From Echinometra lucunter (taxonomy: Eukaryota > Echinodermata > Echinoidea > Camarodonta > Echinometridae), in the NCBI GenBank assembly GCA_029962745.1, contig CM057158.1, positions 5,875,369 through 5,939,368 of the forward strand: 64,000 nucleotides of DNA. Reading direction: 5' to 3'. How positions within the stretch are numbered: the stretch's first letter is position 1; every line of letters begins with the position of its first letter. The notes under the pieces are model-generated. The model was given only the letters and a program-made list of their open reading frames with translations, did no database searches and had not been told where the DNA came from. Made by a program: the position numbers and the translations under genes. This document shows positions 32,273 to 41,053 of the stretch, one piece after another.

Positions 32273-34976
32273 AACGATGGTGATGATGATGAGCATGATG
32301 ATAATAAAAAAGGATAATAGCATCGACAACCCTGACATCCACCCCCGCTCACGTTTCATCCAGTGATGTAATTATTCTTCTTCATCGCCGGGGCATCAAT
32401 TAACAAGTGAGATTTCCATTAACCATCATCATATCCATGGATAGTGGTCATTATTTTGAAAATGACACCCTAATGAGATGTACTTAGATATCAACCTAGC
32501 GTTACGTATTTCAAGGTTAATAAGGTTAATTTGATAGATATGGCAATAATCATTGTAAGTGCAATCATCCTAAGTGCAATCATTCATGAAGGGACTGTTT
32601 TGTAAACCATTTTAAAATGGATGATCTTGACCATTAGCATACGTGTGTGTGTGTGTGTGGGGGGGGGGGAGGGGCTATGTAATGTACTTCAGCTGTACCC
32701 CCACCCCCGGAAGAGTGTGAAACGAAACCTATTATAGAATGGTCATCTCATGTTTGGAAAGTGAAATTGCTGCCTTTATTTTGTATTTCGTCTTATCGCA
32801 TATTTAAACCACGAAACTACATAACATTTTAATTTGTAGCTTTTAACATGTTTAAGAAACCTACTAATTCAGACAAAACGTACTATTATGCAATTTTCTT
32901 GTAAATAAAATGTCCTGTAGCCTTGGACTCAACCTTCCTACTTATATTTCAGATTCCTGTCATAATATCTATCATACCTTCTTACTTATATTTTAGATTC
33001 CTGTCGTAATACCTATCATACCTTCTTACTTATATTTTAGATTCCTGTCGTAATACCTATCATACCTTCTTACTTATATTTTAGATTCCTGTCATAGTAC
33101 CTATCATACCTTCTTACTTATATTTTAGATTCCTGTCGTAATACCTATCATACCTTCTTACTTATATTTTAGATTCTTGTCGTAATACATATCATACCTT
33201 CTTACTTATATTTTAGATTCCTGTCGTAATACCTATCATACCTTCTTACTTATATTTCAGATTCCTGTCGTAATACCTGTCATACCTTCTTGCTTATATT
33301 TTAGATTCTTGTCGTAATACCTATCATACCTTCTTACTTATATTTCAGATTCCTGTCGTAAAACATATCATACCTTCTTACTTATATTTTAGATTCCTGT
33401 CGTAAAACATATCATACCTTCTTACTTATATTTTAGATTCCTGTCATAATACTTATTATACCTTCTTACTTATATTTTAGATTCTTGTATAATACCTATC
33501 ATACCTTCTTACTTATATTTTAGATTCTTGTATAATACCTATCATACCTTCTTACTTATATTTTAGATTCCTGTCGTAATACCTATCATGTTCTCCTTCT
33601 GTGCTCTCTTTGTCGTCGTCATGTCCCTCTACTCCGCACCGTTCGAGTGTGGGGTGGGACTGGCCATCACCCTGGCCGGCGTCCCCATCTATCTGGTAGG
33701 GGTGCGATGGGAGAACAAACCAGACTGGATGGTCAACAGTTCTAGTAAGTCATGTATTCGGAGGGGCGAATCCAGGATATTTGAGAAAGGGGGGGGGGGA
33801 TTCCATAAAAATTCCTAAAAACGATCGACTGTGGGATGGGAAAAACCGTGCACCCGGCCTGACAGGTATCCCCATGTACCTTGTAGGGGTGCGATTGGAG
33901 AACAAGCCAGACTTGGATTCTTCTTTTAAAAACATCAAAAAACAAGAAAAGATAAATGAAATAAAAAGAAAAGCAAAGAAAGAAAGTCATTACATTTTTC
34001 AGATGGATTGTGAATGGAAATTAGGAAAAAGGGCCTGAGAGCTGTACTTGAGCATGACACTTGAAATTTATCAAACGGGAGAAGCAGGGGAGAGCACCTG
34101 TTGGTTGTGCCCCCTCCCCGTAATTGCCCTAGTGACCAGACAATCAGTTGTCCAAACAAAACGAAACAAATGAAAATAACTTTAGATTTACAAGTACATT
34201 GTTGTTGCTGCCTAGTATATTTCGCTTTATATTGAAACACCAGTTTAGTGATTAGGATTTAAGATAGACCTGATTGACACTGGATGCAGAATATAAAAAA
34301 TAAAAGGAAGACACGTTACGGAAAGGAAAAGGCTAGATTTCTGGTGGAAGTAAAGCTGATAACATAAAAAGCTACGAAGTTTGAGCTATCACGTTTGGAA
34401 TACATCTAGCAACTGAACGAAAGATATGAAATAATTATACCCTAATATTAACAATACTAACAAATAACTGTGAATTTATGATAATATATAGTAATGGTAC
34501 GTATCAAAACAAATAATTAGCGTGATGGTACTCAATATACTCTTGTCTATCTTATTAAGAACATAAATTGTCATGTCACAATAGACGGCATTTCTCTCAT
34601 ATTCACTAGCTGTCTTATTTTCATTTTATGTAAGTTTCCTTTTGTAGACTATCTAACCCCGGAAGTGGTAATTTTTCCTTAATAATTTTGTCGATGTCCA
34701 TGACGAAAAATGTCACCAAATGAGCCATTTTTTAATAGCCAATTTCACTTTTAGTGTTTGTACTTTTTTCATAGCCCAATTAGCCTGGGACAAATGGCTT
34801 TCTCCTAATGACATTTTGCTTACATAGAACTTTCTTTCTTCCTGCGTGGTTATTGATCCGTTATTATCATCATCATATAGCCGTCATTGTCAGCGTCATC
34901 ACAATCATCATATTCATCATAATCATCAATTACATCATCACTGACTCATCATCATCACCACCATCATCAGCAGCAG

Positions 34977-35038
<62 letters not shown>

Positions 35039-35598
35039 CCACCATCACCAACACATCACCACCGTCATCACCATCATCACCACTACCATCACTGCCACCG
35101 TCGCCACCACCACCACCATCGCCCTATTACCACTATCACTACCATCGCTACCATCACTACCACCATCATCGCTACCGTCATCACATATCAACAATAGCAT
35201 TACCTCCACCATCTTTACCAATATGTCCCAACCTTTCCTTCCCTTTCCCTTTTGTAACCATGGTAACCAATCTTCTTATACTTCTCCTATTTCCTTCCAA
35301 TCATCTCTATCAAAAGTCACACAGACTTCTTATATTTCGTTTACAGTCTATTTTATTTCATTCTTTGACATCGTTCTTGCTTTAAAATTCTGTTTCCATA
35401 TTTTTTGCACTCCACCACCCTACAAAATAGGGCTTCTTCTAAAAATAAATCGATAATGGCTCATCATTGTGAGTCACACATTGCTTCGTATATAGCGATA
35501 ATTTTCCTATCTCTGCTTTATATCCACCTACAGAAAAGTCGACGATCTTTCTGCAAAAACTTCTCTTTGTCGTTCTGCAAGAAGAAAAGACATGCTGA
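19677..35598 (+). CDS. LAT-type amino-acid transporter light chain, SLC7A5/A8-like (complete, 10 exons)
   Basis: Predicted 12-TM APC-superfamily exchanger of neutral amino acids, normally disulfide-linked to an SLC3 heavy chain at the plasma membrane. Exons 19677-20169, 21047-21172, 21655-21763, 22714-22758, 26703-26826, 29399-29502, 30050-30146, 31511-31660, 33567-33744 and 35534-35598 all join in phase with GT/AG borders, giving 1491 nt and 496 residues, the usual LAT light-chain length. Seen: substrate-loop GTIVGSGIF (44-52), Cys148 in YGCSDPP at the position that bonds the heavy chain, [19 protein letters not shown]...[33 protein letters not shown] (close to LAT2), [19 protein letters not shown] and a C-terminal LQKLLFVV like LAT1. 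The start has A at -3 and G at +4, and a ttctag acceptor at 19646-19651 suggests a 5' UTR intron. No SLC3 partner is in the window. Distinguishing SLC7A5, A8 or an invertebrate-specific paralogue needs a tree. Confidence 0.93.
21047..21172 (+). CDS. SLC7 exon 2 (residues 165-206)
   Basis: Acceptor tgtcag, donor CAAG|gtaagt. Encodes [14 protein letters not shown] and a membrane segment ending GLVEIFQ, matching LAT TM4-TM5. Confidence 0.92.
21655..21763 (+). CDS. SLC7 exon 3 (residues 207-242)
   Basis: Acceptor gcaatag, donor CTG|gtaagt. In the phase set by exon 2 it reads [12 protein letters not shown] and [13 protein letters not shown], the counterpart of LALYSGLFAYGGW in LAT1. It is visible only once spliced: unspliced frames give a different, meaningless peptide. 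Confidence 0.9.
21785..21957 (-). mobile_element. tRNA-derived SINE, copy A (minus)
   Basis: Read on the minus strand it shows GGCATTGGCG, a B-box GGTTCGATTCC, then ATTTTTTCAACC and a tail with GACAGCTC and TACGCTATTATTCTCT. The same order appears in the plus-strand copy at 22251. It begins about 20 bases after the exon 3 donor and ends in a TA microsatellite. Confidence 0.75.
22251..22405 (+). mobile_element. tRNA-derived SINE, copy B (plus)
   Basis: A 72-base tRNA-like head (22251-22322) with A-box-like GGTCTAGTGGTC and B-box GGTTCGATTCC, an acceptor-stem pair with one mismatch, and a loop that reads TCT in one folding. It is followed by the tail shared with copy A (GACAGCTC..., CTACGCAATTATTATTCTCT). 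The shared tail makes it a SINE rather than a working tRNA gene. Confidence 0.75.
22714..22758 (+). CDS. SLC7 exon 4, 45-bp micro-exon
   Basis: Acceptor gattgcag, donor CG|gtaagc. Completes the Trp of AGW and encodes [14 protein letters not shown] plus part of Arg, equal to the NFVTEE segment in LATs. Too short for an ORF scan. Confidence 0.9.
24212..24485 (+). pseudogene. LINE reverse-transcriptase C-terminal fragment, part 1
   Basis: Frame reads [25 protein letters not shown] and, in another frame, [20 protein letters not shown], a pattern typical of the RT C-terminus in CR1/L2-like LINEs. It continues at 25024 after an insertion. The start contains a locally duplicated and inverted CAGTGACATTGT motif. 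Confidence 0.7.
24500..25022 (-). mobile_element. second LINE 3' end inserted in reverse into the first
   Basis: Minus-strand frame 24850-25035 reads [17 protein letters not shown] then [10 protein letters not shown], matching the WNSLP...FKRKLK ending of LINE RT proteins. It lies between two collinear parts of a plus-strand LINE, so it is a later nested insertion. Confidence 0.6.
25024..25779 (+). pseudogene. LINE RT C-terminal fragment, part 2, with 3' tail
   Basis: Reads [18 protein letters not shown] then [21 protein letters not shown], the typical end of CR1/L2-like RT proteins. The 3' part ends with AATAAACATG and GAATTT repeats (about 25750-25779), a LINE-style tail. It is continuous with the fragment at 24212-24485. 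Confidence 0.75.
26703..26826 (+). CDS. SLC7 exon 5 (NLPLGMII...SEAVAV)
   Basis: Acceptor tttgatag, donor GTG|gtaatc. Encodes [12 protein letters not shown] and the ILASEAVAV motif conserved in LATs. Confidence 0.93.
28021..28275. mobile_element. MITE-like element with GGCCRTACGCAG ends, copy 2
   Basis: Same order as copy 1 (GTACGCAGC, G16, C11, AATTTCGAAAA, GTGTGCAC, GCAAAAGCACC, CGCTCCCTCGCTTT, CTTGCCCCC, ending TTCTGCCTAGGCCC). About 255 bp. In SLC7 intron 5. Confidence 0.75.
28402..28703. mobile_element. foldback MITE 1 (ATGCTGGTTCCCACTGCCGATC ends)
   Basis: Left arm ATGCTGGTTCCCACTGCCG and right arm CGGCAGTGGGAACCTAGCAT are inverted. Pairing continues inward through CTCGATTGTCCCGATCTCTC / GAGAGATTGGGACAATCGAG and the CATGGAATT regions. 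No coding content. In SLC7 intron 5. Confidence 0.85.
28738..28976. mobile_element. foldback MITE 2 (GAACATG..CGACAAAGAAAG ends)
   Basis: Arms of about 62 bp: GACAAAGAAAGCGGACAAAA at left, its complement at 28949-28968, with CTACCCTTCACAACGG pairing further in. Confidence 0.85.
29057..29217. mobile_element. foldback MITE 3 (GGGCCCCGTRACACAAA ends)
   Basis: GGGCCCCGTGACACAAA at the left and TTTGTGTTACGGGGCCC at the right, with partial pairing inside (GCGATCAATC / GATTGATTGC). About 160 bp. Confidence 0.8.
29399..29502 (+). CDS. SLC7 exon 6 ([12 protein letters not shown]...SSS)
   Basis: Acceptor aattacag, donor AG|gtgaga. Encodes [20 protein letters not shown], the counterpart of the GSVNGSLF region. 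Confidence 0.92.
29605..29902. repeat. two-copy tandem duplication (149-bp unit)
   Basis: Two diverged copies start at CATTTCATACATATTT (29605 and 29754). Both contain AATGTAAAGAAAATTTT, GTCGAACAC, GATATTC, ATATCGCTGT and AGAAGT. In SLC7 intron 6. Confidence 0.85.
30050..30146 (+). CDS. SLC7 exon 7 ([12 protein letters not shown]...AAVM)
   Basis: Acceptor cttttacag, donor ATG|gtaaca. Encodes [20 protein letters not shown], very close to SREGHLP and MIHVKRCTP in vertebrate LATs. Confidence 0.94.
30690..30899 (+). pseudogene. CR1-like LINE 3' end
   Basis: Starts with a frame reading [21 protein letters not shown], an RT C-terminal tail. It is followed by a 3' region ending TTATGCGCTATACAAA and (ATT)n, a common CR1/L2-type 3' terminus. 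In SLC7 intron 7, next to the assembly gap. Confidence 0.7.
31001..31500. other. assembly gap (500 N)
   Basis: Run of exactly 500 N, likely a gap of unknown true length. Exons 7 and 8 of SLC7 flank it and join in frame, so coding loss is unlikely. Confidence 1.
31511..31660 (+). CDS. SLC7 exon 8 ([12 protein letters not shown]...PRPFK)
   Basis: Begins ten bases after the assembly gap with acceptor ttctacccag; donor AAG|gttaat. Encodes [18 protein letters not shown] and [11 protein letters not shown]. It joins exon 7 directly, so no exon is needed inside the gap. Confidence 0.9.
31684..31866. repeat. GGT/GAT/GGA microsatellite
   Basis: GGTGGT, GATGAT and GGAGGA runs; frames give Gly/Asp/Arg low complexity only. 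Confidence 0.9.
32095..32310. repeat. GAT/GGA microsatellite
   Basis: Degenerate GATGAT and GGAGGA repeats; the His-, Ser- or Ile-rich frames across it are artefacts. Confidence 0.9.
32953..33566 (+). repeat. minisatellite duplicating the exon 9 splice acceptor (14 units of 43-44 bp)
   Basis: Twelve 44-bp units followed by two 43-bp units. Each consists of ATTCCTGTCGTAATACC, TATCATACCTTCTTAC and TTATATTTTAG. The first ~24 bases equal the start of exon 9 (33567), and the end equals its polypyrimidine tract and AG. Acceptor AGs therefore precede 32953, 32997, 33041, 33085, 33129, 33173, 33217, 33261, 33305, 33349, 33393, 33437, 33481, 33524 and 33567. Using an upstream AG gives a TAA within one or two units, so only the last is productive. 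Confidence 0.95.
33567..33744 (+). CDS. SLC7 exon 9 ([11 protein letters not shown]...MVNSS)
   Basis: The last of fifteen tandem acceptors (tatattttag) opens the only usable frame; donor CTA|gtaagt. Encodes [19 protein letters not shown] then ENKPDW, a clear LAT TM12 signature. Confidence 0.92.
33850..33922 (+). pseudogene. degenerate duplicate of the 3' half of SLC7 exon 9
   Basis: Reads [21 protein letters not shown], parallel to [20 protein letters not shown] of exon 9, about 100 bases after that exon's donor. It has no donor at the equivalent place and is separated by a G-run repeat (33770-33830). Confidence 0.8.
34860..35190. repeat. CAT/CAC microsatellite in last SLC7 intron
   Basis: ATC/CAT triplets at 34975-35035 flanked by degenerate CAC and CAT units; frames give Ser- or His-rich runs only. 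Confidence 0.9.
35534..35598 (+). CDS. SLC7 exon 10, C-terminal tail
   Basis: Acceptor cacctacag; the phase from exon 9 gives [21 protein letters not shown] and TGA. It resembles the cytosolic tail STTVLCQKLMQVVPQE of LAT1. Confidence 0.8.
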
Positions 35599-36671
35599 AG
35601 CCATCTGTTTGTAGGTTCATCCATTCTGAAACAGTAGCGTACTGCAAAAAAAGTTTGGTTTCCGTTAAGTGTGTGGAGAAAGGGAGGAAGCAAAAGAAAA
35701 AATGCCAATGGAAATAAAAAGGACAAATATAAATGAGAACAAAGGAGAGGAGGGGAAGGAAAAAGAAACAGAGAAGAGATAGTTATTAGAGTGAGAGTGA
35801 AAGAGAGAGAGGGGAATAAAATGACAGCAAACGAATCAAGCCCTTTGAATGTTCATGTTGCAGTGATTTCAATGTTGCCATACAAAAAAAATGCAGTCTA
35901 GAAAAAAAAAGGTCTTAATTTATAGATCCTTGCTTAAAAGCACGTTTCAACACAGGTACGGAAGATGTTCTTTTATGAAGATGCAATTTTCAGGGGGGGG
36001 GGGGATGGTCTCTTTCTTTTCTTCTTCAGTTGGCCTTTCTCGTTTTGCTTTGTTTGATGATGTATATTGTTATTGGTATTACTGAAAAAGATCATCATCG
36101 ATATTTCTAGTTCTCGCATCTCTTGTGTACATACTGAACACGATGTGCGAATAATCTCGTCTTAGAAGATGTCTCAACCAGTAGAACAATAATTTATGGA
36201 TGTCTTGTATTTTTCACCTCGTCCGTGACGTTGGGATTCCAATATGAAACTGTAAGTGTTGATCACACATTAATCATTATAGACTTAACTGATGTCATGG
36301 CAGTGAAATGTTACTAAGAACATTTCTCTGGTCATGCTATTATGTTTGATTAAAATGATCTTTCTTCTGCATACAATGACATTTTGGTAACATTATATAA
36401 AAAAAGCTACTTTTGACTATAAATCACAAATATACAAGTATTTATATACAATCATTTTTCTTAAAAAATATAAATGAAAAATTGTCAAATTATTGTAAGT
36501 CATTAAACATAATTCATTGAATATAAAATCATTTGCCGAAGAAGGATTGCCATTATAAGCAATATGCTTGAAAATATGGCAACCCCAAATAAATATTAAA
36601 TACATAAACATATCGAATCAGCAGAATGGATAAAAAAATAACTGAAATCCAAACTTGAAAGGATAGTGAAA

Positions 36672-36708
36672 ATGATGATGATGATGTGGATGATGATGAA
36701 GATGATGT

Positions 36709-36745
<37 letters not shown>

Positions 36746-36782
36746 ATGATGATGATGATAAAAGATGATGATGATGATAAGG
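36672..36782. repeat. GAT trinucleotide repeat
   Basis: GATGATGAT run with short interruptions; Asp-rich plus-strand and His/Ser-rich minus-strand frames are artefacts. Confidence 0.9.
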
Positions 36783-38446
36783 ATGACATTGGTAATGATT
36801 TGAATCTTCAGTCATCCTACCGCAAATACGCAATATTTTCTCTAGATTTTTATGATTTTGTGGGCCATAAATGTCCCATCCATTCTAAAATAAAATATCA
36901 CTTCAAGGATATACAAACTAGGTTTATTACAAATACAACAGTTTTATAGTTTCCAAGTTCTTATTTTGCCTTCTCGGTTGCCCATTCTTCATCAACACAA
37001 AAATGGGGTCGTTCAAAATGCATGTTCTGTATATCATCCTTGTCTTATCACGTTATCTACATGTTAGTGACTTACGTAATCCCTTATGAATATTATACTT
37101 GTGTTGTGAATTATACTGCATTTTGTTATAAAGATTAAATAGGCGGATACTTCGATAGTCCATTTATTACTTTTTGTAAATAATACAATCGATTGTAAAC
37201 AAGGTACGAAACTCATGCATTGAAAAGAGTGAAAACATCTACGCCTTGGCCCACTCAGTCTACTCTGTACATAATTTCTTGTCATACATGCATACCTTTT
37301 GTTTAATCTTCATCTTTCTGGCCCAATCCTCTCTCTGTACTTTCTATTTATATCTCCGTTTAATTACCCTTTCCCCTTTCTCACTTTTTCTGTCTGTCTC
37401 CCTATGCTGTCTCTATCCTTCCCCATCTTCTCTTTTCTAATACTTTTTATTCATGCATGTACAATGTGCCTCATTATAGTGTTTATAATTTGCATACTTA
37501 ATATTTATTATGTTCAATACAATTATGATTTAATTTACAATTGATTTCCTTGCAACAATTTATTTCCTTGCATTACAATAAGAAGTTCTAGTAATTTTAT
37601 GTCATTGCATGTTTGTATTTAAGTATTTTTCTATTGTAAATTGTACACATGTTTTTATTCAGCCTTTGGCTGCGAGGCATGTTTTAAATAAACCATTATT
37701 GAGTTGAATTATTGAACATCTAAGTGGTTTCATGGAAGCAAATCTCTCTTATTTTCTTGCATTTGAATAAAATTTACATTATAAAGGAGATGAACCAATA
37801 TGTCTACTATATACTTTATAGTCCTGTATTAAGCCTCTTCGGCATGTATAGAGAAATTCAGTAGTCGACGGGTCAAATGACAATCTAGCTATATAAAAGG
37901 AGGGGTTTTTTTAATCACAGATATGACCATGATGACATTAATGACCTGAAGAAGATGAACAGTAATTTCCACTTCATGGAAATAGTTACAATTAGCAGTG
38001 ATTAGTACAGTGCATGTCAGACAATATTAGAGGCCAGACGTTGTCAGACTTCTCCGTAATTGAATGGGAAAAGATATGAGACATAATTATGAACTCCAAG
38101 AATGGAATACCCGGTGATGTTGAAGGACCCGGATTATTTCCAATTGAGATGTGAGAGCGAAATGGAAAGATATTGTGATTGTAAGATTCGAAAACGTTAT
38201 TTGAGGAAAGAGAGAGAGAGAAGAAGAAATGAGATGGAGAAGATGCGCAGTTCAAATTTTAAATCATTTAGATCATGTAGATGAAGAGAACGAAACGGGA
38301 AAGCACACATTGTCATATCCGTACAATGGAAAGCGAGGAAAGATATTTATAGTGAGTATAAATGTCATGCACATTTTCATTATGTGCTACATCATTGCCA
38401 AGATGATTAAAGCGTAGGTAACATGGTAAAAGTGATTTATTAAGAC

Positions 38447-38483
<37 letters not shown>

Positions 38484-38724
38484 TTCAAAAGTGTGAGAGA
38501 ATTAGAAAATCACAAAATCAATGGAGGAAGTATGCTACAGAAGAAAAACAGCGTAGCCATTGTTTTTTCTTCTTTTTTTTTCTTTCCTTCAAAGAAATCG
38601 ATAAGGATGGGGGGAGAATGAGGAGACCCAAATGAATGTATGGAAAAATTGGATATGAATTATTAGCACACATCTCTCTGAATATTCTCATAAGACGTTT
38701 ATTAGGGAGCATCTACACTGTAGA

Positions 38725-38945
38725 AAATATTGGGTAAAATTTTAACCAGCACGAGGGTCTAACCAACTCTGGGCAATTTTTTTTTTTGTCCAGTTAGGGT
38801 AAAAAAAAATAAGCAATATAATTACTTTAGAATGGGCAAAATTTCCATCAAATTGGAAAAAAATAAATGCCCAAAGAAATGCCCAAAGTTGGTTGGACAC
38901 ATAATTACCATCATGGCACATTTTTACCAAATAATCTAAAAAGCC
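38725..38945. mobile_element. possible short inverted-end element
   Basis: Left end GGGTAAAATTTTAACCAGCA...CCAACTCTGGGCA and right end TGCCCAAAGTTGGTTGG...ATTTTTACC are imperfectly inverted. Moderate similarity only. Confidence 0.4.
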
Positions 38946-41053
38946 TCTGTATCCCTTCCGCTAGGCCAATGTTGTACGTGAGAAAACAATGAAACAACGA
39001 CGCAGAGGAATTGCTGAACTATTAAGTTAAAAAAATATGAAAATGAATATTTTGACGGAGAGGGAATATTGTCACGGTGAAACTTGCCTGCTTGTCCTCG
39101 TGTGTCCGTCTGTAAAGGACAACTATGCGTAGAGATGGATGCCGATTTTCCCCTCGAGGGCGAGGGTACGTGATTGTGGAATATAGCTACATGAAAATAA
39201 CAACAAAATATACTTTTTGTACTATTTCTGGAGGAAGTACTTTTATCATGTGAGCGCATTCCATTTAGTCTACTACATGTAACTCTTTAAACTTTTTAAT
39301 TTCATGATACGAAAATTAATGAAAGTATATTCGTGTAATAATTTCTTATTATAAGAATGATGTCTGCAAGGACTAACGATGCCGATTCACGGATTTATTA
39401 AGCAAAATAGGCATAGACGTGGATAAAATGGCCTTTATTGGGGAACGATCGTTTGCTTTGCTGCCCATACCAATGTACTCTGAGATATTGCAAATTGACA
39501 TTAATATCTGGATTGAAAAATACCCTTAGAGTATCGTTGGCATTTCCCAAAGCATTCGGAGGAGGGGGGGGGGGGGGGGGAGGCTCGCTTCCTCCTAATT
39601 TGCTGGATACGTCGTCGTGATCGGATTGGTACACAATTAATTCTCGCAGCGCTCATCTGAGTTTACGCGAGAAAAGTGGAGTAATGGCAGTATTTTTTGT
39701 CAGCGCATGCGTGCAAGCGAATCTCAGCAATCTCGCGATCACGAAATGATTGCTTGGTATTTTCAACCTTAACTGCCATTACGCTCGGGAAGCTGTTTGG
39801 GAAATATCCCCAGTATTTCAAATTCGCACTCAACAATCAGTTCATATAATGTTTTGTGTAAAATTAGCTTATTGTGAATCAAGGTCATCAGGATTTCTTG
39901 CATTTTAGCTGTGTTTAGCAGTTTAATAATAAAATTCATCAGTGATTGATACTAATTAAGCTACAATGTGAAGATAACGCGCCAAACGGAGTTTTGTATT
40001 GGAGCAATCAGCCTATTATGTTCTTGTTCAAACGGCAGACAGCATCACCGATCGAAATCGAACTGTCAACTTAATAGGTAATCATGACTTCTCACACAAA
40101 CACACACGCACACTCCCCTCTCTCTCTCGCTCTCTCCTTCTCCTTCTCCTTCTCTCTCTCTTCACTGTTTCCATTTCTCCCTCAACTGCTGCACTTAAAT
40201 TTTCTATAGGTAGGAGTCTATCGTTTGTATGCATTCCCTCATATAATTATGCTCTTCTGCAAAGTTACAATATAAATGATAGGGTATTTATCATTCACTC
40301 TTTACTTGCAGTCACTCAATCAAGAATGATTGTGTTGTTATTAATTTCATATTTCATTAATGGCTTTACGTGAAGTTTTTTCTTCCATTCGTTAATAAAT
40401 TTTATTACTACAATGACACGGGGGGGGGGGGTCCCTAATGATTTCAGGAACTGTGTATTGTATGGAATGTCTCATTCCGATTATAACCTCTGCGTTTCTA
40501 GTCTGGAAATGGATTGAAACTTGAAAGCCTTACTAACGATGGATCTATGAGTTACATTTCAATGACAGATTATATTATAATTGTTTTTTATTCATTTTTT
40601 TATTTTTTTTTATTTCATATTCTCTCAATGTACCAGCAAACAAAGTCTATATTATACATGTTACATGAAGCAATTGCCCTCAAAATCCTATACCACAATA
40701 ATAAAACATGATTCACCTTTACCGCTGCATGATATACATGACATTTACGCAAGCTAGCCACCGCTCATTAATGTATAATTCAATATGCGCTGGAGAAGAG
40801 TTCTCATATTTTTATTATCATCCATCCCCAATGTAAGCTAAGTTTGTTGTTAATTCAGCAATTGTTATTACCCAACTCTTTTCTGCTAAAGTGAAAGTAC
40901 ATTACCATATGACTGTGATATATTTATATCATATTGTTTCATATTTCAGATTCTCTACAGTTTTCACAGTGGCTCCGTGTGGCAGACCTATAACACAATT
41001 TTTCTAAGTCCTGGAACAAAAATGTAGAGAAAAGGGACTTTTTCCAGAAAAGA

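Larger units (their letters stand above)
35599..40940. other. 3' flank of SLC7 gene and intergenic DNA, no gene seen
   Basis: Contains GAT repeats (36670-36785), a GA run (38450-38480), a G-run near 39560 and a possible inverted-end element at 38725-38945. A LINE-like 3' tail (GGCTGCGAGGCATG, AATAAACC, about 37655-37715) is possible. No coding family recognised. Confidence 0.5.

Noticed and set aside
32079..32359. His/Ser/Ile-rich ORFs
   Set aside because: GAT/GGA microsatellite translations.
32953..33566. Regular 44-bp units look like a CRISPR-type array
   Set aside because: There are no unique spacers between repeats; the units are contiguous and carry an exon start and splice acceptor, and the host is an animal gene.
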